Part shown: positions 8,461-19,227 of the stretch, piece after piece
Layout of the letters: the number at the start of each line of letters is the position of its first letter
Position numbering within the stretch: the stretch's first letter is position 1
Source of the DNA: Pseudothermotoga thermarum DSM 5069
Lineage (GTDB): Bacteria; Thermotogota; Thermotogae; Thermotogales; DSM-5069
Length of the DNA: 64,000 nt
Reading direction: 5' to 3'
Assembly (NCBI RefSeq): GCF_000217815.1
Contig: NC_015707.1
Location: 1,662,014-1,726,013 of the forward strand
Program-made: the position numbers and the translations under genes
Notes under the pieces: model-generated
Seen by the model: only the letters and a program-made list of their open reading frames with translations
Database searches by the model: none
Told to the model about the DNA's origin: nothing

Positions 8461-9645
8461 GTGAAGAAGGTCTTTTTAGCAGTAGTTCTACTTGTTGTTG
8501 CAGCTGTTTTGTACGCACAGGCTTTTAGTGATGTACCTGTTAACCACTGGGCATATGAAGCGGTTACACAACTTGCAAAACTCGGTATCATTTCAGGTAT
8601 GCCGGATGGCACTTTTCAGGGTAACAACCCCATGACGAGGTATCAGGTTGCGGTGGCTTTGAAAAAACTTCTTGATTATTTAGCCACTCAAATTGAAAAG
8701 AGTGCAGCAGCTGGAGACGTTCAAGGGATACTCAGAAGATTGTCAACGGTGGAGGATCTTGTTAGCACCGCTATTAATAGAACTCAAAGACAAAGCGAAC
8801 AGATAGCTGCGACAGATCAAGTACTTCAAACCGTTCTAGCAGAAATTGCCAACTTGAAGACCACGGTGGTTGAAATTGGACAGTTGAAGAAAGATGTTCC
8901 GACAATGATAGCTGCTTCAGAAAATAAAGTAATGACTCTTTACAATCAACTTTCCACAAACTTCAACCAGCTTTCCGCAAAAGTTGCAGCGGTTGAAAAA
9001 TCCGTAGCCGATTTGCAAGCACAAGTTTCGGCTCAAGTTTTGTCTCAACTTCAAGCATCCATCAACAACGTGAACAAGAACGTCGATGAAGTCAAAGCAA
9101 GCGTATCGGCTTTGACAAAGAGGGTTGAAACCCTTGAAGCCAATTTGCAAGCACTTACGGTCTTGAGGACAAGCGTTTCAAACCTCGAAACAAGGGTGGC
9201 TTCACTTGAGGCAAAATTAGCAACAGATGTTGACACTTTGAGAAAAGCACTTGATACATCCACAAAACAGCTTGATGCAAGACTTTCAGTTTTGGAAGGA
9301 CAAGTTGCCTCTTTGGCCACAGATGTTGAAAAGCTGAAAAGAGATGTTGCAGCGGCAACCGATGCGACAAGGAAAATCACAAGACTTGAAGAAAACGTTG
9401 GAACTATATCTGGACAAATTGTCAACATAAACCAAAGAGTTTCAAATGTTGAATCCGAAGTCGCAGCAGTTAAGAAAACCGTGGATGCAAAACCATGGAA
9501 GACCGATGTTGAAGCAGCAACAGTTGATCTTTCCAAAAAGATCAACGATACCTACAACATGGCTTTAATAGGTGTAATAGCTGGTGCAGCAGGTGTTGTG
9601 CTTGGTCTTCTTGGTTTGCTGATGGGTGCTGGCGGAAGTCAATAA
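8461..9645 (+). CDS. ompA: SLH-domain coiled-coil outer-envelope tether (Omp-alpha type)
   Basis: The protein (394 aa) has a signal peptide (MKKVFLAVVLLVVAAVLYA) and one SLH domain at about residues 21-65 (FSDVPVNHWAYEAV, then GIISGMPDGTFQG and MTRYQVAVALKKLL). A long heptad-patterned coiled coil covers about 70-365, and a hydrophobic Gly/Ala-rich segment ends it (IGVIAGAAGVVLGLLGLL). This is the architecture of Thermotoga Omp-alpha, a rod that ties the outer toga to the cell wall: SLH to the wall, C-terminal anchor in the outer membrane. The start is GTG at 8461 with ggaggtgg 5 bases upstream. It is a single gene ending in a strong terminator, which fits an abundant product. Confidence 0.93.
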   Translation: MKKVFLAVVLLVVAAVLYAQAFSDVPVNHWAYEAVTQLAKLGIISGMPDGTFQGNNPMTRYQVAVALKKLLDYLATQIEKSAAAGDVQGILRRLSTVEDLVSTAINRTQRQSEQIAATDQVLQTVLAEIANLKTTVVEIGQLKKDVPTMIAASENKVMTLYNQLSTNFNQLSAKVAAVEKSVADLQAQVSAQVLSQLQASINNVNKNVDEVKASVSALTKRVETLEANLQALTVLRTSVSNLETRVASLEAKLATDVDTLRKALDTSTKQLDARLSVLEGQVASLATDVEKLKRDVAAATDATRKITRLEENVGTISGQIVNINQRVSNVESEVAAVKKTVDAKPWKTDVEAATVDLSKKINDTYNMALIGVIAGAAGVVLGLLGLLMGAGGSQ

Positions 9646-9670
9646 GAATTACTTACTAGGATTAAAATCT

Positions 9671-9700
9671 AAAAGGGGACCACAAAGGTCCCCTTTTGTT
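9671..9700 (+). terminator. ompA terminator
   Basis: The stem aaaaggggacc / ggtcccctttt (11 bp, 5-base loop) ends in the T run of its own arm. It lies 26 bases after the ompA stop. Confidence 0.9.
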
Positions 9701-9724
9701 GTAGAATAACCTTGAGGTGATCAG

Positions 9725-10369
9725 ATGTTTGTAAAAGACGTGATGACGAAGAACGTTGTTACAATATCGCCAGAAGCTTCTTTCTTCGATGCCATGGATT
9801 TGATGAGACAAAAAAACGTGAGAAGACTTCCCGTCGTTAAAGAAAATGGAGAGGTTGTTGGGATAATAACTGAAAAAGACCTTTTCAAAGCTTCCCCTTC
9901 GCAGGCAACAACGCTTGATATGTGGGAAATGACAAGCTTGCTCAGCAAGTTAAAGGTTAAACAAATCATGAAAAGAGAGGTAATTCACGTTCATCCAGAC
10001 ACGCCAATAGAAGAAGCTGCCAAGTTGATGGCAGACAACAAAATAGGATCGCTAGTTGTTTTAAAAGAAGGCAAACTTGTCGGTATAATAACAGAAACCG
10101 ATATTTTCAAAGTTTTCATAACAATGCTTGGAGCAAGACAAAGTGGCATCAGATACGTTTTCAGGTTGCAAAATGTACCTGGAATTCTTTCCAAAATACT
10201 CTATTTGATGTACCAATGCGGTGGGGATTTGATTTCTGTGGCAACGTACGAGATATCTCCCGAGGAGTACGAAGTTTTGGTTAAGGTGAGAAATCTAAAT
10301 CGCTCTGAGTTTGAAAAAAGGTTTTTAGAAGGAATTGTAGGTGCTTCAATAGTGAATGTCAAAGAATAA
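9725..10369 (+). CDS. Tandem CBS-domain protein with C-terminal ACT-like domain
   Basis: The protein is 214 aa. Two CBS motifs are clear: VKDVMTKNVVTISPEASFFD to VVGIITEKDLF (residues 3-57) and VKQIMKREVIHVHPDTPIEE to LVGIITETDIF (about 78-130). The last about 70 residues (YVFRLQNVPGILSKILYLMY, then LISVATYEIS) look like an ACT domain. The layout is that of AcuB-like regulators that bind adenine nucleotides and perhaps an amino acid. The target is unknown. The short leader between the ompA terminator and the ATG carries aggtgatc as RBS. Confidence 0.88.
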   Translation: MFVKDVMTKNVVTISPEASFFDAMDLMRQKNVRRLPVVKENGEVVGIITEKDLFKASPSQATTLDMWEMTSLLSKLKVKQIMKREVIHVHPDTPIEEAAKLMADNKIGSLVVLKEGKLVGIITETDIFKVFITMLGARQSGIRYVFRLQNVPGILSKILYLMYQCGGDLISVATYEISPEEYEVLVKVRNLNRSEFEKRFLEGIVGASIVNVKE

Positions 10370-10396
10370 AAGGGGCGCAAAGCGCGCCCCTTTTTG
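10368..10396. terminator. Bidirectional terminator between convergent genes
   Basis: aaaaggggcgc pairs with gcgcccctttt and is followed by T on the + strand and preceded by A, so it works for the CBS gene and for the leftward PEGA gene whose stop is at 10398. Confidence 0.88.
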
Positions 10397-10397
10397 C

Positions 10398-11996
10398 CTA
10401 TGGAATAGGTCTTAAAGTTCTTGAGATAGTTATCGACGGTCTATCCACAACCAAGGTGAAAACTTCGGCGTAGTATCCTCCCTTGATCAAAACTATTTCA
10501 TATGTTCCATATTCAAGATCAATTCTCAAAGGTGTTATACCTCTCAAATAACCGTTCACGTAAACCAAAGCAGCTGATGGGGTTGAATTTATGCTAACGC
10601 TTGAAGTTCTTATTATAGGTTCAAGTACCAAATCTATTCTCTTTGTCTCTCCAGCTCTTACCTCTACACTGATAACTTTATCCTCGTAATCTGGATAAGT
10701 TGCCTTCACTTCTCGAACACCTGCGTCGACTGTGACAGACAAACCACGGTCCGTGGTGGTACCAACGTACCTACCATCTATGAAGATTGAGGCACCAACC
10801 GGAGTGGTGAAAATGTTCAAAACACCTGTTCTTGGAATTGGTCTTAAAGTCAAAGTGACAGTTCTTGTTTCGCCAGGATTGATTGTAACTGTTGTCATGG
10901 CATCTTCGTAGTCTGGAAGTCTTGCGGTTATAGTTCTTGTCCCTGCATCAACCGTTACCGACAAACCATTTGAAGGAGCTGTTCCAACGTATCTTCCATC
11001 GATGTAAATCTGTGCTCCCGTTGGGTTGGTGAAGATTCTCAAGGTAGCCGTTGCCCGTGTCAATGTTACGTTGAAAATTCTTGTTTCACCTGCCACAATC
11101 GTAAAGGTTTGCTGGAAAGGTGTATAGCCTTCCTTTGTGATGAGCAAAGTATGCTGACCAGGTGTTACTTCCGTTTGAAGCGGTGTTAGACCGATGAAAA
11201 CGCCATCGAGAAAGACTTGAGCTTCAGTTGGGGTTGATCTGACGTCTATCGTTGTTCTTTGGAATACTGCGGTGACAGTTATAGTCCTACCCGCTACAAC
11301 TGTGAACGTCTCTGTAATCGTCCGACCGTCGTGGTAGAAAGTGGCAAAATGTGAGCCTTCATCCAGCGTCACTGTTTGTGGAGTTCTGCCAACGTATCTT
11401 CCATCGACATAAACATATGCACCGGTTGGTACGGATTCAAGCCTCACAGTGCCAGTTCTTGGAGTTCTGCCGACGTAGTAGTAAGTTACGTCGCTAACCC
11501 AGTTACCAGTCAGATATGGGATTATTTGTTGCTGAATATACCTTTCTCCTTCTTCGCTCAAGATTGGAAAAAGCTGACGTGTACCAAGATCTTTTAGTTG
11601 TTGAAGTATTGGTATGAAACTTGTACTGGCTATTATTTGGACGAACGCTTTACCCTCTGGAGGGGCAACCTTCAAAAAGTACTTGTCCGATGTTGGAATC
11701 TTGTAGTTCACATTTGGCATTACATAGTTATTTTGATCAAACCTATTTGGGAAAAGTAACGTGATTTTTCCATCGGCACCGATGCTATAAATTGAAACAT
11801 AACAACTCTTGTTCACCCTGAAAAATATTTCGATTTTTTCGTCGATTTGATATACAGAACCTTCGGGCTTATTCAGCCAGACTTTAACCTCAAGATCCGA
11901 CGGTTTGGGAACGATTATGATATTTCTCAGGTTTATCTCCGCGAAACTGACAGCCACAAGTGAAATTACCAGGAAAACAATCAAGGACTTTTTCAT
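10398..11996 (-). CDS. Exported PEGA-repeat surface protein with N-terminal DUF4384-like domain
   Basis: The protein (532 aa) has a signal peptide (MKKSLIVFLVISLVAVSFA) and then a DUF4384-like region (VYQIDEKIEIFFRVNKSCYV to ITLLFPNRFDQNN) of about 100 residues. About five PEGA repeats follow, beginning near residues 182, 250, 318, 393 and 468. Each has the pattern of two beta strands around a TP-G/A-A-x-V/I-x-V/I-DGRYVG turn (for example GAYVYVDGRYVGRTP). PEGA repeats are found in cell-surface proteins, often linked to peptidoglycan or adhesion. It follows a lipoprotein gene after 25 bases. It is likely an envelope structural protein; the partner is unknown. Confidence 0.88.
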   Translation of the reverse strand: MKKSLIVFLVISLVAVSFAEINLRNIIIVPKPSDLEVKVWLNKPEGSVYQIDEKIEIFFRVNKSCYVSIYSIGADGKITLLFPNRFDQNNYVMPNVNYKIPTSDKYFLKVAPPEGKAFVQIIASTSFIPILQQLKDLGTRQLFPILSEEGERYIQQQIIPYLTGNWVSDVTYYYVGRTPRTGTVRLESVPTGAYVYVDGRYVGRTPQTVTLDEGSHFATFYHDGRTITETFTVVAGRTITVTAVFQRTTIDVRSTPTEAQVFLDGVFIGLTPLQTEVTPGQHTLLITKEGYTPFQQTFTIVAGETRIFNVTLTRATATLRIFTNPTGAQIYIDGRYVGTAPSNGLSVTVDAGTRTITARLPDYEDAMTTVTINPGETRTVTLTLRPIPRTGVLNIFTTPVGASIFIDGRYVGTTTDRGLSVTVDAGVREVKATYPDYEDKVISVEVRAGETKRIDLVLEPIIRTSSVSINSTPSAALVYVNGYLRGITPLRIDLEYGTYEIVLIKGGYYAEVFTLVVDRPSITISRTLRPIP

Positions 11997-12021
11997 TTCA
12001 GAGAGCCCCCTTTCTGTTTGC

Positions 12022-12723
12022 TTACCAATACCAACGAGGATTCAAAACCAGGGCATCAACGATTTTATATACAGATTCAGATAATGAGATCTCGAAAAGT
12101 GCATAACCTTTGTGCGCAGCAGGCAGCTTGTTTTTCCAAGGGTTAATATTAATGTTTTTCCAATTCGCCTCCACTTGAACATCTTCGACTTTGTATAGAG
12201 GAACGTTTGGAAAAACGGGATCTGGATTAAATACCACAAAAACGTATGTTCCACCAGCTTGCTTTGTTTCAGTTCCAACACCTATCACTAAACTCCAGAA
12301 TACACCGTCTTCTGACCTTAGATACATCGTTAAGTTAGAACTTGCCGGAGAGTCTTTTAAATCACTTCCGATAGCAGATATGATACCTTGAATATTGCTA
12401 GGATCGCTATAATTACCCTTGAACACATTGTTTAGGTACACGTCCTTATCTTGGACACCCGTTAGCGAGCCAGTCAGCCAACCTTCACGAGCGCTGTATC
12501 CAGTCGGTGTGGCATCATAATCGTACCATAGAAAGATTGTCCGTTTGTTGCCGTAGTTAGCATTTGCAATCTCTTTGGCTTCATTGTCGGCATTCTTGGC
12601 AATGATTTCGCCTATATTGTGCCAATATGCTGGTTTTACCCTTGGTGATACTCCACCACACGACGCCAACAGAGCCACTACAACTAATGCTGCCAAAATC
12701 AGTAAAAACCATTTACCTTTCAT
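12022..12723 (-). CDS. Lipoprotein of unknown function
   Basis: The protein is 233 aa. Its lipoprotein signal peptide, MKGKWFLLILAALVVVALLASC, was examined as two parts: a positively charged start, then a hydrophobic core ending in the lipobox LLASC with Cys at residue 22. The rest is a mixed alpha/beta sequence with many aromatic residues (AYWHNIGEIIAKNADNEAKE, TIFLWYDYDATPTGYSAREG, FVVFNPDPVFPNVPLYKVED). I do not recognise the family. It lies between htrA and the PEGA gene in the same direction, so it is probably an envelope protein of the same operon. Confidence 0.8.
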   Translation of the reverse strand: MKGKWFLLILAALVVVALLASCGGVSPRVKPAYWHNIGEIIAKNADNEAKEIANANYGNKRTIFLWYDYDATPTGYSAREGWLTGSLTGVQDKDVYLNNVFKGNYSDPSNIQGIISAIGSDLKDSPASSNLTMYLRSEDGVFWSLVIGVGTETKQAGGTYVFVVFNPDPVFPNVPLYKVEDVQVEANWKNININPWKNKLPAAHKGYALFEISLSESVYKIVDALVLNPRWYW

Positions 12724-12742
12724 ACCACCACCCTTTTAGACG

Positions 12743-12770
12743 ATTGCGGCTGGTATGAACCAGCCGCAAT
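12743..12770. promoter_or_regulatory. Perfect 11-bp hairpin between htrA and the lipoprotein gene
   Basis: attgcggctgg and ccagccgcaat flank a 6-base loop. On the minus strand, which carries both genes, the hairpin begins 4 bases after the htrA stop and is followed by cgtctaaaaggg, so it has no U-run. It is more likely an RNA-stabilising or partial terminator structure than a full terminator. Confidence 0.65.
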
Positions 12771-12773
12771 TTC

Positions 12774-14144
12774 TCATCGATAAGTGAAACTGTAAATCAT
12801 CTTCGTACCTCTTCGATAGACGAAGAATGCTACAAAATCGCCTTGCTTGATTCTGTCCACCACGCTGTTCCAATCCTTTACTGAATTGATTTCGTAAGTT
12901 CTTCCACTGACCGCAATTTGATAAATGACATCACCAACCTGAATCTGCGAAGACTGCTTGACCTGTCTAACGATTACACCGTTAACCGATGTTGGGATCC
13001 TATAGTTTTCCCTGTCTGCGTTGGTTATCTCGTCAACCACAAGACCTGCGAATTCTCTTGCTTGAACTGTCGCTGTTGGTATTTCTTCGGTTGCACTTCC
13101 AAGTGTGACTGGTATTGTCAATTCTTTTCCACCACGGTTTACAACAAGTGTCACTGTGTCGCCTGGAGCATGACTTCTTATCAAACTGACAAATTCCGAA
13201 TCGGATGTTACTGAACTTCCGTCAAACCTAACTATGACGTCGTTTTCTTTAAGTCCTGCTCTTTGGGCTGGAGAATTCTCCAGAACTTGAACAACTAGCA
13301 CACCTTTGTCAACTTTCAGTCCCATTGCTTTCGCAAGTTCTGGAGTTACGGTTTTAACTCTTACACCAAGGTAAGCCTTTTGAACCTTTCCAGTTGCCAC
13401 AAGTTGATCTAAGAATCTTTTCACTGTGTTGATAGGTATTGCAAATCCAAGATTGATACCTTGCTGTGGGTTGACAATAGCCGTGTTGATACCAATGACT
13501 TGCCCGTGGATGTTCAAAAGCGGTCCACCGCTGTTTCCAGGGTTAATCGCAGCATCCGTTTGAATCAAGTTTGTGTAGTAACCAGAACCATCTGGTTTTG
13601 GAATTCTTCTACCTGTTGCGCTGACAACACCTATTGTCACCGTATGTTGGAAACCAAGTGGGTTTCCAATTGCTATTACCCATTCACCTATTTTCACAGC
13701 ATCAGAATCGCCAAATTCAAGGGCATGTAGTTCCTTATCTGGGTTGATCTTTATCACCGCAATGTCAAGTTCAGCGTCTCCACCTATGTATTCGGCTTTG
13801 TATGTGGATCCATCCAGCAGGGTAACTGTGATCTCTCTTGCACCGCTTACCACATGTTCGTTTGTGAGAATATAACCTTCCTTGTCAAAGATGAAACCTG
13901 AGCCAAGGCTTGTTGTCTGCTGACCTCCAAATGGTGAGTAACCAAACCATCTTCTGAAAAATTCTTCAAAGAACGGATCATAGAAGGGCGATGTGGTTTG
14001 TTTCACCGCTTCGATTTTCACGACTGCGGGTGCGGCGTATTCCACAACAGCCACTATCGGGCTTTCATAACCAGGATTCACATAGGCAAAAATTCCCACA
14101 CTCAAAATCAAGATTGCTAAGATGAATGCTTTCTTCATTTGCAC
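12774..14144 (-). CDS. htrA: HtrA/DegP-type periplasmic serine protease with two PDZ domains
   Basis: HtrA proteases degrade or refold damaged proteins outside the cytoplasm. The protein (456 aa) has an N-terminal signal or anchor (MKKAFILAILILSVGIFA). The chymotrypsin-like domain has His97 (TNEHVVSG), Asp127 (AELDIAVIK) and Ser205 (NPGNSGGPLL), counting from the GTG at 14144. PDZ1 spans about 250-345 (AYLGVRVKTVTPELAK, then GVLVVQVLENSPAQRAGL) and a second PDZ-like part about 365-456. Two starts are possible: the GTG at 14144, sharing its first base with the dus stop, and the ATG at 14138. The ATG fits the aaggagg better. It is the fourth gene of the leftward obgE-nadD-dus-htrA run. Confidence 0.94.
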   Translation of the reverse strand: MQMKKAFILAILILSVGIFAYVNPGYESPIVAVVEYAAPAVVKIEAVKQTTSPFYDPFFEEFFRRWFGYSPFGGQQTTSLGSGFIFDKEGYILTNEHVVSGAREITVTLLDGSTYKAEYIGGDAELDIAVIKINPDKELHALEFGDSDAVKIGEWVIAIGNPLGFQHTVTIGVVSATGRRIPKPDGSGYYTNLIQTDAAINPGNSGGPLLNIHGQVIGINTAIVNPQQGINLGFAIPINTVKRFLDQLVATGKVQKAYLGVRVKTVTPELAKAMGLKVDKGVLVVQVLENSPAQRAGLKENDVIVRFDGSSVTSDSEFVSLIRSHAPGDTVTLVVNRGGKELTIPVTLGSATEEIPTATVQAREFAGLVVDEITNADRENYRIPTSVNGVIVRQVKQSSQIQVGDVIYQIAVSGRTYEINSVKDWNSVVDRIKQGDFVAFFVYRRGTKMIYSFTYR

Positions 14145-15098
14145 TACACCTCCTTGGATAGTTCTTCAATTGGTTTGACAACTTCATTTTCCTGGTTGTT
14201 CATTAAAAGTTGATTAAAAAACTCATTGATCAATTGCTGTTGTTCTTCTGGACTGTTTGCCAGCATGAACCTTTCTCTGAACATCCTTGCGCCGGGCATT
14301 CCGTGGGTGTAGCCTGCAACGAATTGCCTTAGTTTGTAAAAACTCCTTGGACCCTCAAGGTCGATCAGCATTTTCAGATGCAGTAAAAACATGTTTTTGA
14401 TCTCTTCAACCGTGGGGTTTTTTCCTTTAAGTTGGGCAAAAATCCAAGGTTTTCTCAAAGCTCCCCTGGCTATCAAAACAGCTTGTGCACCTGAAATTGA
14501 CAAAGCTTTTTCCACATCCTGTGGCTCGTAAATGTCCCCGCTTATGACAGTCGCAACTTCGTACTGGTCAAGTTTTAAATCCCAAATGGCTTTTCCACCG
14601 TAGCCTTGTTCAACGGTTCTTCCATGAACTTCTACACCGTCTGCTCCTGCATCAATGCAAACTTGCATGATCTTTTCAAGTTCATTCTCTTCAAAGCCTA
14701 TTCTTACTTTGACAGTCACAGGTCTTTGCACAGCATTCTTGACTGCAGAGATTATCGCTTTCAGTCTCTCAAGGTCTTTGAGCAGCGCACCACCGCTGCC
14801 TTTTTTCAAAACTTTTTTCGCAGGACAAGCTGCGTTGATGTTTATCCAACAAGCAAAGGGTTCTACAACTTTTGCTGCTTGAGCCATTCGATTTGGATCG
14901 TTTCCAAAAAGTTGTACTGCCACGTTTTTTTCTTCCTCATCTGGTAGCATCTTTTGAACCACTTTGAAAGCCCTTAGCACGCTTTCAGCGCTTATCATTT
15001 CAGTATATGAAAATTCTGCTCCCCAGAGGGAGCAGATTTTTCTAAAAGGTCTAGATGTTATTCCTGCCATCGGTGCAAGCCCAATCTTTCCAGGGTAT

Positions 15099-15118
<20 letters not shown>
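14144..15118 (-). CDS. dus: tRNA-dihydrouridine synthase, possibly starting at ATT
   Basis: Dus reduces uridines of tRNA to dihydrouridine using FMN. The family motifs present are APMAGITSRPFRKIC at the start, TEMISAES, the catalytic-loop cysteine in ININAACPAKKV, KVRIGF, VEVHGRTVEQGYGGKAIWD and VLIARGALRKPW. The first ATG (15070) would begin in the middle of the highly conserved APMAGIT block. The frame continues upstream to residues IISSNFEYPGKIGLAP, with an ATT at 15118 preceded at normal distance by gaggtgatag. I therefore propose an ATT start (324 aa), overlapping nadD by 20 bases. The ATG start would give 308 aa. The subfamily (DusB-like) is not certain. Confidence 0.88.
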
Positions 15119-16986
<1,868 letters not shown>

Positions 16987-17053
16987 TCACCTCACCACAG
17001 AATAAATTTTACTATGGCTTTGGAATTACACTCGATAATTATTTTCCAACGAA

Positions 17054-17657
17054 GGACCTGTCAACTTAAGAAGGAAAACTGCACTAATAGAAGAAATGGA
17101 AATAGCCACTTAACTATGTCCTCATCCCTCCTCTTGTACCATAACCTGCTTATGTTAAAACGCCTCAGCCTGTACCTTTTTATCCCTATCACACTCTCAA
17201 CAAGACTTCTTTCCCCAAACCTCTCATGCTCGTGTTCCCAATATCCCATATTCTTTTTTCTCGCTTCCCAGTACCATGGCCCTGCTTTGCCTTTCTCTCG
17301 TGTCTTACTGACCAACGCATAGATCACTTTCTTCCTCTTAACCTCATTTATGTTCACCTTCATCTCGTCTATAGCTACTACTGCTTTGCCTTCTATCTTC
17401 TCAGCATTCATCCTTGTCCACCATTTCCTCAAGGCTTCATGACTGACTCCAATTATGGCTGCTGCCTTCCTTAATGCAAGTTCATACTTTCGCCTCATGT
17501 GGAACTCTTTGTCTTTGAAAAAGGTTTGGTATAATTTGGTATAGGTACTCGGTGATATTTGTTGTTGTAACTTTCATATTCACGGGAACCTCCTTTCGGT
17601 GAGAAGAGTTGGTTCCCGTTTATTTTATCGTATTTCCCGGCTTAAGTTGACACCTCC
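17054..17657 (-). mobile_element. IS6/IS240-like element, copy 2, internally deleted (604 bp)
   Basis: The ends ggacctgtcaacttaag (left) and cttaagttgacacctcc (right) are inverted repeats differing at two positions, identical to those of copy 3. The element is 105 bp shorter than copy 3, through deletions of 12, 30 and 63 bases that all keep the transposase frame. Flanking octamers show no duplication. It lies at the 5' boundary of a truncated sugar-binding-protein gene, whose upstream part is missing on the other side. So an adjacent deletion took place with or after insertion. Confidence 0.92.
17061..17498 (-). pseudogene. Defective IS6-like transposase (copy 2)
   Basis: An open frame of 145 aa from MRRKYELALRKAAAIIG. 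Compared with copy 3 it lacks four codons near EEIF, ten codons (GYCWYVWIAF) after NIN, and 21 codons between REK and GPWYW. The last gap includes the middle catalytic Asp of ITDKG. The first Asp (VAIDEMKV) and the Glu (SLVESVIG) remain. The protein cannot be a working DDE transposase, although the frame stays open. Confidence 0.88.
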
Positions 17658-18201
17658 AAAGTACATCGCAGAAAAGCTGAAGGGTAAAGGTAATGTGGTC
17701 ATCATTGAAGGAATACCCTCACCAATCAACGAAGAAAGAGTCAAAGCTTTCAAGGATGCTCTTGCACCTTATCCTGATATTAAGATAATAGCTCAGCAAC
17801 CTGGATATTGGAACAGAGAAAAAGCCTTTGAAGTCATGCAAACGTTGCTTACCAAGTTCCCCAAGATCGACGCTGTATGGACCGGTGATGACGATATGCT
17901 TTATGGAGTCTTGCTAGCCCTGCAACAAGCTGGTAGAGCAAAGGATATAGTTTTGGTTGGTGGTGCATGCGAAAAGAACATGGTCAAAAGAATCATGGAT
18001 GGCGATCCACTGATAGAAGTCAACTTCACTTATCCACCAAACATGATAGCTACGGCAATTAACTTGGCTGTTATGGCTCTTCGTGGAGAATCGCTGAACG
18101 GATTCTACCAAAGAGGTATTCCGAGAAAGATAATCCTTGCAACGGAAATGGTTACAAGAGAAAATGCTCATTTGTATTACTTCCCAGATTCCGTGTTCTA
18201 A
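17658..18201 (+). pseudogene. 3' part of a sugar ABC-transporter substrate-binding protein gene
   Basis: The frame enters directly from IS copy 2 and encodes about 180 residues of a type-1 periplasmic binding protein (RbsB/peripl_BP_4 type): KYIAEKLKGKGNVVIIEGIP, then IDAVWTGDDDMLYGVLLALQ, then VGGACEKNMVKRIMDGDPLI and the C-terminus. About half of a normal 320-340 residue protein, with the signal peptide, is gone. The next gene is a sugar-isomerase-like enzyme, so this was probably the binding protein of a sugar uptake operon, now disabled. The open frame recorded upstream of 17658 is IS sequence. Confidence 0.88.
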
Positions 18202-18212
18202 TTTGAAAGAAT

Positions 18213-18242
18213 AAAAGCGGGGGATAATCTCCCCCGCTTTTT
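18213..18242 (+). terminator. Terminator after the binding-protein remnant
   Basis: A GC-rich stem, agcggggga against tctcccccgct, is followed by ttttt. It separates the broken gene from the isomerase gene, whose RBS ggaggtg follows directly. Confidence 0.87.
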
Positions 18243-18254
18243 GGAGGTGCTGTA

Positions 18255-19172
18255 ATGAAGATAGGATTTTTAACGGTTGCTTTAGGAAATACAAAGCTTG
18301 AAGAGATAGTGCCATGGGCTGCAAGCGTAGGTTTTGAAGCATTAGAAGTAGCAGCCTGGCCACTTGTGAATGAAAGAGATTTTTCGTCAACAACCATAAA
18401 TGTTGAAGGATTAACAAAAAGTAAGGCGGAGGAAATAAAAGCGCTTTTTGAAAAGTATGGTCTTATCATTTCATCTTTGGCTTATTATGACAACAACTTG
18501 GATGCTAATGAAGAGAAAAGAAAAACAATCAACGAACATTTAAAGAAAGTCATAGACGCGGCTAGTATGCTTGGTGTTGAACTAGTTGGAACTTTTATAG
18601 GAAGGGATATCAGAAAAGGCGTGGAGGAGAACATCAAGGAATTTGAAAAGGTTTTCAAACCAATCATTGCTTATGCAGAAAGCAAGAATGTCAAGTTGAT
18701 GATAGAAAATTGTCCAATGGTTGGTTGGCAGCAGGAAGAAAAGATAGGAAACATATTCTATTCTCCGCAACTTTGGCGCGAGATTTTTAGGATAACACCA
18801 GATTCCTTTGGAATTAACCTGGATCCATCTCATCTCCACTGGTTGGGAATTGATTACATCAAAGTGCTCGATGAATTCAAAGACAGAATCTTTCATGTTC
18901 ACGCAAAGGATACAGAAATAAACCATGAGCTTTTGACCGATCAAGGAATCTTTGGACACTTTGGAACAAATTTCCACGGCAAGAGTTGGTGGACTTACAG
19001 GTTACCTGGTTTTGGTGAAATAGATTGGCAAGAATTTATAAAAGCGCTTAAAAAGATTGGCTATGATTTTGTCATCAGCATTGAGCATGAAGATCCAGTG
19101 TGGGTTGGAACTGTTGATAAAGCAAAAAAAGGTTTGACAATTGGCTTGAAACATTTGAAACAATTTGTATAA
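18255..19172 (+). CDS. Sugar phosphate isomerase/epimerase-like TIM-barrel enzyme
   Basis: The protein is 305 aa of the AP-endonuclease-2 / xylose-isomerase-like fold. Metal-site motifs of the family are visible: Glu in LMIENCPMVGW (about 152), Asp and His in INLDPSHLHWLG (about 190-196), His in RIFHVHAKDTEI and Glu in VISIEHEDP near the end. The substrate is not deducible. The adjacent broken sugar-binding protein suggests a carbohydrate or polyol. RBS ggaggtgctgta precedes the ATG. Confidence 0.88.
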   Translation: MKIGFLTVALGNTKLEEIVPWAASVGFEALEVAAWPLVNERDFSSTTINVEGLTKSKAEEIKALFEKYGLIISSLAYYDNNLDANEEKRKTINEHLKKVIDAASMLGVELVGTFIGRDIRKGVEENIKEFEKVFKPIIAYAESKNVKLMIENCPMVGWQQEEKIGNIFYSPQLWREIFRITPDSFGINLDPSHLHWLGIDYIKVLDEFKDRIFHVHAKDTEINHELLTDQGIFGHFGTNFHGKSWWTYRLPGFGEIDWQEFIKALKKIGYDFVISIEHEDPVWVGTVDKAKKGLTIGLKHLKQFV

Positions 19173-19188
19173 ATGCAAACTTCTCTTT

Positions 19189-19215
19189 GCAGAGCCAAAT
19201 GGCTCTGCTTTTTTT
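19189..19215 (+). terminator. Isomerase gene terminator
   Basis: gcagagcc / ggctctgc with an aaat loop, then seven T. Confidence 0.92.
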
Positions 19216-19227
19216 AAGACATAAAAT

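Noticed and set aside
9051-9545. 164-codon minus-strand frame inside ompA
   Set aside because: It is the antisense of the heptad-repeat coiled coil, rich in Ser/Thr/Val as expected from that; no start signal.
10398-11996. PEGA protein as a toga porin
   Set aside because: The repeats are classic PEGA domains and there is no C-terminal membrane-barrel strand pattern.
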